NCBI RefSeq assembly: GCF_019977735.1
Contig: NZ_AP025018.1
Location: 1,054,001 to 1,118,000 of the forward strand
Reading direction: 5' to 3'
Length of the DNA: 64,000 nucleotides
DNA from: Calothrix sp. PCC 7716
GTDB taxonomy: Bacteria > Cyanobacteriota > Cyanobacteriia > Cyanobacteriales > Nostocaceae
The position numbers and the translations under genes were made by a program. Shown piece after piece: positions 43,261 to 50,330 of this stretch. Numbering within the stretch: the stretch's first letter is position 1; every line of letters begins with the position of its first letter. The notes beneath the pieces are model-generated. The model saw only the letters and a program-made list of their open reading frames with translations. It was not told where the DNA came from and did no database searches.

Positions 43261-44637
43261 ATGCTCGAAGGCTCTATTTTACAAAAACTTGAAGCGAATC
43301 ATCGTCATAGTAAACGACCGATACGATTCGGTGTGTATTTTAAAAACACCTTAGTTTCGCTATGTCATGCTTTAGAAGACCATATATTAAACGACGCTAG
43401 CAAACCCCTGGTAATTACGGCTTTCCAGCAGGGTAAGTGGTACCTGCAAGAAGCAGAACGATATGCAGATATTACCAAAAACGCTGGACATGTTGTAATT
43501 ATGGCGGCGCCTTCGGGTGGATGGGCAGAGCATCCTACCAGTCAACTACCTAATCTTGACTTGGTAGAACTCGACCCCAAAGACCCTGTGTCCGAAGAAT
43601 GGCACTTAATTATTCTTTCTTCTAAATACACAGCAATGGTTCTTTGTCAAGAGCTTTCTGAGTCAGATTATGGAGCAGCGGGAATTCCTCAAAACGATTT
43701 AGAGCGTAAATTTTACGGGTTGTGGACATTCGAGCCAGAGCTAGTTAAAGAAACTGCCGAGCTAGCAATTTCTCATATAAGTAGCTATAACTCCGAACTT
43801 GGACAAAAATTACTTGAATATCAAAACGCAATTCAAGCACACCCAGCTACACCCGAACATTTAAATGCGGTTGTCTCGCGCGTCGTTGACTATTTACAAA
43901 CAGGACAGAAAAATACAAAAGTACAACTTCTAGACAATAACTTGGTATCGAACGAAATCCAAGCATTTCTAAGGATGGCGCAAATAATGGACTTCTCGGA
44001 TATTACCAACCCAATGGCAGCATCCGAAGTTGTGGCACTCGCAGAAACAATGGGGCAATTACTTGATTTACCAGCATGGCAAATTAAGCGTTTGCGTCTT
44101 GCTGCTTTACTACATCGTATCGACCCATTGCAACGTGCCCAGAGTGAATTAGCAACAAGCTTTCATCGTTATCAAGAAGACGCACCAAGTAGTCCCCTGA
44201 CTTGCCCACTAGTACCTGGCGCCCAAGTATTACGAACTATGCCGAGGTTACGTGCCATAGCCCAAATTATCGCCCATCAAACCGAATGGTGGAATGGTAC
44301 TGGTGAACCAGCAGGATTAATAGGGGATGAAATTCCTTTAGAATCAAGAATTTTGGCTTTATTATCAGACTTTCAGTTGAGAATAAATCATAAAAAATCT
44401 ATTGATAGTATAAATACGCAAGAGATATTTACTCAAGCACTAGAAGAATGTAGGCAGCAACAATCAACACGGTTTGACCCCAAATTAATTGAAGCTCTAA
44501 CCTTACTAGTTATGGGTTTACAACAAGGACTCGAAATACCTTTACTGGCGCCAAAAACCAGTGCTGGCATGTGGTTGCTCGATTCTCGTTTAGAAAGTGA
44601 AAATAAAGCAAGCCAAGAAATAGTTTCTCGTATATAA
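43261..44637 (+). CDS. DICT sensory domain protein with degenerate HD-GYP-like domain
   Basis: 458 residues. N-terminal DICT domain (about 15-190: FKNTLVSLCHALEDHIL, PLVITAFQQGKWYLQEAERY, HLIILSSKYTAMVLCQEL, FYGLWTFEPELV), a domain thought to sense light-related or c-di-GMP signals. The C-terminal half follows an HD-GYP plan (RLRLAALLHRIDPL, IIAHQTEWWNGTGEPAGLIG, IPLESRILALLSDFQLR), but the HD pair is HR and the GYP is GEP, so phosphodiesterase activity is doubtful. The pentapeptide gene begins 7 bases after its stop and should be co-transcribed. Confidence 0.82.
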   Translation: MLEGSILQKLEANHRHSKRPIRFGVYFKNTLVSLCHALEDHILNDASKPLVITAFQQGKWYLQEAERYADITKNAGHVVIMAAPSGGWAEHPTSQLPNLDLVELDPKDPVSEEWHLIILSSKYTAMVLCQELSESDYGAAGIPQNDLERKFYGLWTFEPELVKETAELAISHISSYNSELGQKLLEYQNAIQAHPATPEHLNAVVSRVVDYLQTGQKNTKVQLLDNNLVSNEIQAFLRMAQIMDFSDITNPMAASEVVALAETMGQLLDLPAWQIKRLRLAALLHRIDPLQRAQSELATSFHRYQEDAPSSPLTCPLVPGAQVLRTMPRLRAIAQIIAHQTEWWNGTGEPAGLIGDEIPLESRILALLSDFQLRINHKKSIDSINTQEIFTQALEECRQQQSTRFDPKLIEALTLLVMGLQQGLEIPLLAPKTSAGMWLLDSRLESENKASQEIVSRI

Positions 44638-44644
44638 ATCGCAA

Positions 44645-45277
44645 ATGAATATAGAAGCAATTCGTAACGGCACACTCAAAAATGTATCGGGTAGTGATTT
44701 AGAAGACGAGGATTTATCAAATCTAGATTTAACGCGCATTTCTTTAATGGGCGCCACCTTAGTAGGAGTTAACTTTCAAAATTCTAAACTTGAAGGTGGG
44801 CACTTAGAGGGAGCAAATTTAATGGGCGCCAACCTTAAGCAAACCGACTTACGGGCAAACTTAATGGGCGCCAATTTAATGCAAGCCGACTTAACAGGTG
44901 CTGACTTGCGTGGTAGCAATTTACGCGGTGCAAATTTAATGAGTGCTAGACTCACCGATGTATCACTTGCAGGGGCATTTCTAAGTGGCGCCAACCTCAT
45001 GAACGTCAACCTACAAGGGGTAGACCTACGTGGTGCAGATTTGCGCGGTGTAAACCTTACAGGCGCCAACCTAAAAGGTGCAGACGTAAGCCGTGCAGAT
45101 TTACAAGGCGCCAATTTAAGTGAAGCCAACCTCGAAGAAGCAGACCTACGCGGAGCAAACCTAGCAGGAGCAAACCTAACCGGCGCCAACTTACTATGTG
45201 CCGAACTCGAAGGAGCAAATCTAAACGGCGCCAACCTAGATAAAGCCTGCCTAACCGGAACATTAGCCCAAAAATAA
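44645..45277 (+). CDS. pentapeptide repeat protein
   Basis: 210 residues, nearly all A(D/N)LxX repeats from about residue 30 on, forming a right-handed quadrilateral helix. One repeat near residue 70 is a residue short (KQTDLR-ANLMG), which should kink the helix. The Gly-Ala steps are often coded by GGC GCC, so the palindrome is dense here. Such proteins act in many contexts; role unknown. It directly follows the DICT/HD gene and probably works with it. Confidence 0.88.
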   Translation: MNIEAIRNGTLKNVSGSDLEDEDLSNLDLTRISLMGATLVGVNFQNSKLEGGHLEGANLMGANLKQTDLRANLMGANLMQADLTGADLRGSNLRGANLMSARLTDVSLAGAFLSGANLMNVNLQGVDLRGADLRGVNLTGANLKGADVSRADLQGANLSEANLEEADLRGANLAGANLTGANLLCAELEGANLNGANLDKACLTGTLAQK

Positions 45278-45281
45278 ATTA

Positions 45282-45311
45282 TCTTGTGGAATGGGCATCC
45301 TTGCCCGTTCC
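45282..45311 (+). repeat. dispersed hairpin repeat, family A
   Basis: TCTTGTGGAATGGGCATCCT then TGCCCGTTCC, immediately after the pentapeptide gene. Confidence 0.85.
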
Positions 45312-45435
45312 AGATTATTAACTTGTATATTACCCACTAACTTTACTAAAAAGATAATTTTAGTCAGTTTACAGAACAACAAGTTAAAATAAACTTGAAA
45401 TAATAATCAAACAAGTAACAAAGGGTATTGTAAAC

Positions 45436-45849
45436 ATAAGTTCAAAGCGAAAGCAGGAAATTGGTCGTGCATTTGCAGAAATTTTAGGATTTCATCCTGG
45501 TCCCCTAGGGGCCGATGGAGGAATTGACGGTGTAATTTTTCAAGAAGATAAACGCTTAATACACTTTCAATGCAAGCTGAGTCAGCAAGAACTCGATGTT
45601 GAACAGGCAAAGCTTTTGTACGCTGATATTATGTATCATCGAGCTTCAATAAGCATTATGCTCGCTGGTTTAGGATATAAAGATACCTTTAAAAAAAGGT
45701 TATTTGGTCATCCTCATTTAAAAGAAGTTACCATACACTTATTAAGCTTGGTAGATGTGCTTGCAAAAACAGAAAATTATTCTTCAGCAGTTCAGACTTT
45801 ACCAAAACTTAGTCTTATTGAAACTATTGATTGGAAGCAATTTAGGTAA
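45436..45849 (+). pseudogene. Mrr-like restriction endonuclease fold protein, start codon lost
   Basis: 137 residues in one frame with no internal stop: SSKRKQEIGRAFAEILGFHP, GPLGADGGIDGVIFQE, LIHFQCKLSQQELDVEQAK, ASISIMLAGLGYKDTF. GGIDG...FQCK matches the D-(E/Q)xK active site of the Mrr-type PD-(D/E)XK fold. No ATG, GTG or TTG exists at the expected N-terminus: the codon before SSKRKQ is ATA (45436-45438), 11 bases after AAAGGG. An ATG to ATA change is the simplest reading. The intact frame means the loss is recent or a rare start is used. Confidence 0.65.
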
Positions 45850-45895
45850 TTTTTATTACTTAAACTTCTGTGAAATTTTAACAAGGAGATATATT

Positions 45896-46099
45896 ATGAC
45901 TTTACAGAAAGTTATTGACTCAGTTAAACAATTATCAACTATAGATAAATTACGTTTAATTCAAGAAATTATTCCTGATATCGAGCGTGAACTTTTAGAT
46001 AAACCAACACAGCGTAAATCACTATGGGGCTTGTGCGCTCACCTTGAACAGGCGCCTGACTCCATCAAAATTGATACAATCAGTCAAGATAACATTTAA
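45896..46099 (+). CDS. putative antitoxin-like small protein
   Basis: 67 residues with an excellent ribosome site (AAGGAGATATATT). MTLQKVIDSVKQLSTIDKLR and LIQEIIPDIERELLD look like the N-terminus of an addiction-type antitoxin, and KSLWGLCAHLEQAPDSIKID like the C-terminal SLWGLCADLG-type segment of cyanobacterial antitoxin-like ORFs. No toxin frame follows in the next 100 bases; the Mrr-like gene precedes it by 46 bases. The role is inferred from resemblance only. Confidence 0.55.
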   Translation: MTLQKVIDSVKQLSTIDKLRLIQEIIPDIERELLDKPTQRKSLWGLCAHLEQAPDSIKIDTISQDNI

Positions 46100-46202
46100 T
46101 CTGAGCAAAGTAAAAAATATTACATAATTATATACGAATAATCACTCAAATATTTTGTTTAACCTTGTGCCAAGCTAGGTGTATATTTAATATCTGTATA
46201 TC

Positions 46203-47285
46203 ATGGCACCTGTTTACAAGCAATTACTACTTAAAATATTTCAGCTAGGGATAACAGGATTTATCGCTGCTACTGTTCCCCTGACGACTTTATCATCTAC
46301 ATTTGCCAATACTCCTATATCGTTTGAAACTAAAGCGCAAGACCAAGGTAGAAAAATTCCCCGTTACCGGATACCAGCTAGATTTTACAACGGTTCGCAG
46401 TTCTCTGAAGGTTTGGCGCCTGTTCGTATTGGTAAAAAGTACGGTTTTATCAACAAAAGCGGTAGACTCGTTATTCAAGCTAATTTTGAAGAAGTGTTAG
46501 ATTTTTCTGAAGGTTTGGCAGCAGTCAAGCTGGACTCTAAATGGGGTTATATAAATAGAGAAGGTAGATTTAGGATTTTACCGCAACTTGAGCAACCCGA
46601 TTTTTTTAGTGATGGACTTGTGTCTGTAAAAGTTGGCGATAAGTACGGATTTATTAATCGACAGGGTAAAGTTATTATTCAACCGCAGTTCGATGAAGTT
46701 AACTCTGGGTTTGAGGGTGGTTTAGCTGCTGTTAAGTTAGATGAAAAATACGGTTATATAAATAAACAGGGTCAATTTGCAATTCCCGCACAGTTTGAAG
46801 GCGCCTTTTTATTCAAAAATGGTTTAGCTGCGGTAAAATCTGGTGGGAAGTGGGGATTTATCAATAAAAGCGGTAAGTTTGTTATTCAACCGCAGTTTGA
46901 TGAGGCAAATTTCTTTCGAGATGAACTAACACCTGTAAAGATGGGCGAGAAATATGGTTTTATTAATAAACAGGGTAAGTTTGTAATTGCCGCTAAGTTT
47001 GATGGCGCCTCTGAATTTAGAGATGATTTAGCAAAAATTAAAGTTGGCGATAAGTATGGCTACATAAACCGTGAAGGTAAAGTTATTATTGAACCAACGT
47101 TTGAAGATGCTACTGCTTTTAGTGAAGGGTTAGCTCAAGTTAAAGTCGGCGCCAAATGGGGTTATATCAATAAAGGTGGTCAATTAGTGATTGAACCACA
47201 GTTTGATGAGGTTCGCCGTTTTTCTGAAGGTGTGGCGAATGTTTGTATTAGTGGCAAATGTGGTTTTATTCGTAACCCTTTATAG
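46203..47285 (+). CDS. secreted WG repeat protein
   Basis: 360 residues. Signal peptide of about 35 residues (LGITGFIAATVPLTTLSSTF, cleavage near FANT). The rest is about ten WG beta repeats of the type KYGFINKSGRLVIQANFEEV and FSEGLAAVKLDSKWGYINRE. The WG (KWG) family is thought to be a beta-sheet solenoid for binding. It should be outside the plasma membrane. Its stop overlaps the convergent CPBP gene by 6 bases. Confidence 0.9.
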   Translation: MAPVYKQLLLKIFQLGITGFIAATVPLTTLSSTFANTPISFETKAQDQGRKIPRYRIPARFYNGSQFSEGLAPVRIGKKYGFINKSGRLVIQANFEEVLDFSEGLAAVKLDSKWGYINREGRFRILPQLEQPDFFSDGLVSVKVGDKYGFINRQGKVIIQPQFDEVNSGFEGGLAAVKLDEKYGYINKQGQFAIPAQFEGAFLFKNGLAAVKSGGKWGFINKSGKFVIQPQFDEANFFRDELTPVKMGEKYGFINKQGKFVIAAKFDGASEFRDDLAKIKVGDKYGYINREGKVIIEPTFEDATAFSEGLAQVKVGAKWGYINKGGQLVIEPQFDEVRRFSEGVANVCISGKCGFIRNPL

Positions 47286-48095
47286 CCGAGCGCGCATTCG
47301 TAACGCTAATACTACTAAAAAAGTTAATCCGATTATACCTGCTAGGGGATTATCGTTTACTCCTGTCACCCATACTGGCACGGCACCTGTATATGTAATT
47401 AATTTTCCGACATTAATAACGTACCATCCCCAAATTAACCCAGCATGAATACCAATTGCCAAACCTAAACGTCCGTTACAACTACGTTTTGCCCATATAC
47501 ATATTAATGCTAGGAGCAATAAACCTAAAAATTGTGGTGATGTACGAATTATTTCTGGTATCGGTTTTATAAAGTGCGATACGGGAAATATTATTGCAAC
47601 TGCCTTCATGACTATGTTTGGTTTATAGTCGCGTTCTAATTCGTCGTATAAAAAACCACGAAAGAATAATTCCTCTGCTATCCCTGTTCCAAATGCTGTG
47701 GGTATGGCTTCAATAATAAATCTTAATATTCCAGAATTCGCTTGGCGCCATTCTAACCAACCTAATATTCCTTGCACAAGGAATAATAACTCAATACTTA
47801 TTAACCCTATCGCCAAACCCCGCAATAGCTCAAATCCGTTTTTTTTGGAAAACTCTAAACCTACATGTTTATATATTCTTGGCTGTTGATGTACTTTTGT
47901 ACTCCAATATGGCAAAAATATAAAAAATTCGATTGCTAATAGCCCCATTGTTAAAATAGTGACTAAATTAGCATCGCGTACTAGTAAGTATATTGGCGCC
48001 GCAACAGGTAGCCAAACTATGGCTAAACATACCAAAAACCCAGTAATTCGCACTGGGGCAGAATATTTAGCTAACCAACTTATATTAATTTTCAT
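47280..48095 (-). CDS. CPBP intramembrane glutamic protease
   Basis: 271 residues with about eight membrane helices. The CPBP motif EELFFRGFLYDELE (EExxxR) is present, with FPVSHFIKP as the second (FxxxH) and an Asn-less third motif near GIHAGLIWGWYV. Such proteases cleave membrane or lipidated substrates; many CPBP proteins in cyanobacteria have unknown targets. Convergent with the WG protein gene, overlapping by 6 bases. Confidence 0.9.
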   Translation of the reverse strand: MKINISWLAKYSAPVRITGFLVCLAIVWLPVAAPIYLLVRDANLVTILTMGLLAIEFFIFLPYWSTKVHQQPRIYKHVGLEFSKKNGFELLRGLAIGLISIELLFLVQGILGWLEWRQANSGILRFIIEAIPTAFGTGIAEELFFRGFLYDELERDYKPNIVMKAVAIIFPVSHFIKPIPEIIRTSPQFLGLLLLALICIWAKRSCNGRLGLAIGIHAGLIWGWYVINVGKLITYTGAVPVWVTGVNDNPLAGIIGLTFLVVLALRMRARL

Positions 48096-48100
48096 GCCTC

Positions 48101-48127
48101 TCTTGTGGAACAGGCATCCTGCCTGTC
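48101..48127 (+). repeat. dispersed hairpin repeat, family A
   Basis: TCTTGTGGAACAGGCATCCT then GCCTGTC. Here ACAGGC/GCCTGT replaces ACGGGC/GCCCGT, a paired change. It lies between the CPBP start and the clpS stop. Confidence 0.85.
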
Positions 48128-48139
48128 CCTACCTACTCA

Positions 48140-48421
48140 TTACTCATCTGGCTCTATAGTACTAGTCAACCCATGACCTTTTAAAGTTTCACAATAAAAC
48201 TCGGCGTGTTCTAACGCGCAGGTAATGACCAAAGCAAGACCGTTGGTGTGTGCTTCCATCATTATGCTAACAGCTTGCGGTTGTGTGAGACCCGGTACTG
48301 TAGTTATGAGCGATTGCACTACGTGTTCCATTGAGTTGAAATCGTCGTTGTGAAGCAAGACGCGGTATCGAGGCGCCAGCTTTCGGGTAGTTGAAGGTTT
48401 TTCAATGGTTTCTACTGACAC
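48140..48421 (-). CDS. clpS: ATP-dependent Clp protease adaptor ClpS
   Basis: 93 residues from GTG 48421 (no ATG upstream or near). It binds proteins with an N-degron and passes them to ClpC/ClpP. Marks: YRVLLHNDDFNSMEHVVQSL (substrate pocket Asn-Asp-Asp), AVSIMMEAHTNGLALVITCALEHAEFY. Length is usual for cyanobacterial ClpS1. No clear ribosome site is seen, so the GTG start is an inference. Confidence 0.93.
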   Translation of the reverse strand: MSVETIEKPSTTRKLAPRYRVLLHNDDFNSMEHVVQSLITTVPGLTQPQAVSIMMEAHTNGLALVITCALEHAEFYCETLKGHGLTSTIEPDE

Positions 48422-48630
48422 AGTTCTAAGAATCGTTTATTCAAATACTACAAATGAGACTCTATACGGAGAAAGCTTAACACTTGTTTACTTATTTTAG
48501 CGTAACGAGATAGCGAATGCTCTCAAAGGTTGAAATTATTACGCCTATAGGCTGATATGCACGATATAATAGTAATCGTCAATACTAAAGTGCTTTTGAT
48601 TGATATTTTGCTATACGTAACTAGGTATGT

Positions 48631-48987
48631 ATGAATAAGAACCTAGATTTTCAAACGGGACAAATTTTATTTTTACAATGCGGTCAAGAGCGCTTATATA
48701 CTGAACTCATTCAAATTGTGAAAGAGCGTCAGCTATGTTGGGTGCGTCCTTTGTTGCTCGCTGACTTTGATATTGAACCACCATTAATTACCGATTTACG
48801 TTCGAGTTCCGATTTACTCTGGTCAATAAATTTATTTCAACCTGCTTTGGATGTTGAGGTTATTTCCTTTTTCAGCGAAATTTTTGCTAAAGAATCTCAG
48901 CTAAACCTCGAAATTACTGCAAAACAACGACTTCATATTTTTATTCAACGCCTCTGGAATGAACAAACTGATTCTCCAAGTTCATAA
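48631..48987 (+). CDS. conserved cyanobacterial hypothetical
   Basis: 118 residues. FQTGQILFLQCGQERLYTEL, CWVRPLLL and DLRSSSDLLWSINLFQPALD mark a small soluble protein conserved in cyanobacteria. I know of no function. Its ATG overlaps a second upstream GTATGT; the tail ends LHIFIQRLWNEQTD. A strong terminator follows, so it is a single-gene unit. Confidence 0.7.
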   Translation: MNKNLDFQTGQILFLQCGQERLYTELIQIVKERQLCWVRPLLLADFDIEPPLITDLRSSSDLLWSINLFQPALDVEVISFFSEIFAKESQLNLEITAKQRLHIFIQRLWNEQTDSPSS

Positions 48988-49050
48988 TTACATTATTAAA
49001 ATAATAAATCAAAATTATAAATTAATTTAATATTAAAATCAATAATTTAA

Positions 49051-49086
49051 AAACCCTTCACGCTACTTGTGAAGGGTTTCGTTTTT
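49051..49086 (+). terminator. rho-independent terminator
   Basis: AAACCCTTCAC, loop GCTACT, TGTGAAGGGTTT and then CGTTTTT. It ends the hypothetical gene at 48631-48987. Confidence 0.88.
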
Positions 49087-49123
49087 GGTTATCCATGACA
49101 CTCATATTTACTTACACAACAAA

Positions 49124-49318
49124 TTAGTAGCTAGCGACTAACTTAATTCGACCCGCATCCATCTCAGCCATAAGCAATTCTAATGCTTCATAATCTACAT
49201 CCGAAATATAACCCATCTCTGTTAATTCGTAATTAATCTCGTTTTCTATCTCTGGGGTGAGTTTTTTTATATTCAGAGCTTGTTCTACCAATTGACGAAT
49301 CGCGTACTTCGTTTTCAT
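49124..49318 (-). CDS. small conserved cyanobacterial protein
   Basis: 64 residues; AGGA lies 12 bases before the ATG. MKTKYAIRQLVEQALNIKKL, then NEINYELTEMGYISDVDYEA and LELLMAEMDAGRIKL. This is a small acidic helical protein seen in cyanobacteria, similar in the EALELLMAEMDAGRI end to many paralogs. No function known. Confidence 0.7.
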   Translation of the reverse strand: MKTKYAIRQLVEQALNIKKLTPEIENEINYELTEMGYISDVDYEALELLMAEMDAGRIKLVASY

Positions 49319-49832
49319 TATCGCACAATCCTAATTCTTATGTTAGTTATTATCCCAGGCACGGGTTTGTATAAAAAGTGATAGAGGTGTATGCCCATCT
49401 GTGATTAAAATCACAACAGGCATCTTGTTAATTTTGAGGTTCATATGTAATATCAAATGTGGTATTTTATTGAAGACTCATCTGTCTTAAGAGTGAAATA
49501 TCTGTTTTTTATGCTTTAAGTTTAGTTTATAAAGCTTAATAAATGAATTTCATTATCATAACTAATGATTTGCTGTATACGCCATTAAATAAAGGTTAAG
49601 GTCAAGTAAATAAACTCTTCTGTGTAAAATTAATCAATAATTTTCTGAGAAAAGTATAATTAAATACAGAATAATTTGAGGTTTTGGTAATCTTTAAGCG
49701 TTGGGGGTTACTAAATAAAGATTCAGCAAAGAGATGTAATACGAATGGTCGATGCGATGAAAAAAGGTTTATGGTCAAATACATCTATCTTTAAAGTTCG
49801 AGTGCTTTAAATTAGGTAATAAGGATTTAAAT
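49319..49832. other. 514-base intergenic region
   Basis: No gene. Near 49390-49428 a degenerate family A-like pair (ATGCCCATCTGTGATT and ACAGGCATCTTG) is seen. The rest is AT-rich leader DNA for the STAS gene. Confidence 0.5.
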
Positions 49833-50162
49833 ATGCAAGCAGTACTTAGTAATCGCAAATTGTCTGTAATTCGTCCCCAAGGTAGTTTGAACGCAGCTAA
49901 CGCTCTGGAGTTTGAACGCGATTTAACAGCAGTTTTGAGACAAGACGAATATGGTGCCATGCTGGTTAACCTAGCATTAGTAGAGTCAATGGATAGCGCA
50001 GGGTTGATGGCTTTAGTTTCTGCCCTCAAGGTTGCTCAAGCTACCAATAAGCGATTTAGCATTTGCGCTTGTTCTCCCGCATTACGTATTATTTTTGAAT
50101 TAACTCAGCTTGATGGTGTATTTGAAATATTGGCAGACGAAACTGCATTGACAAGCGTGTAA
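49833..50162 (+). CDS. STAS domain anti-sigma factor antagonist-like protein
   Basis: 109 residues; AAGGA 7 bases before the ATG. STAS fold of the SpoIIAA type: LSVIRPQGSLNAANALEFE, GAMLVNLALVESMDSAGLMA with the phosphorylatable Ser in MDSAGL, and FEILADE at the end. It would bind an anti-sigma or other switch protein when unphosphorylated. No kinase or phosphatase partner is adjacent. A single gene. Confidence 0.88.
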   Translation: MQAVLSNRKLSVIRPQGSLNAANALEFERDLTAVLRQDEYGAMLVNLALVESMDSAGLMALVSALKVAQATNKRFSICACSPALRIIFELTQLDGVFEILADETALTSV

Positions 50163-50330
50163 TTCCTTGTAGGATTAAGTAAACGCTTTTGTCCAATTGC
50201 AGCTTGCCCGATACCAAATACACCAACGCCCAGCTACTAGGATTATATTTGAGATATCTCGAAAACCCTAATAAATGCTATGTTGGAGGTGGTATAGCTG
50301 TAAATTAAAGTACGAGTAAGATAGCATAAC

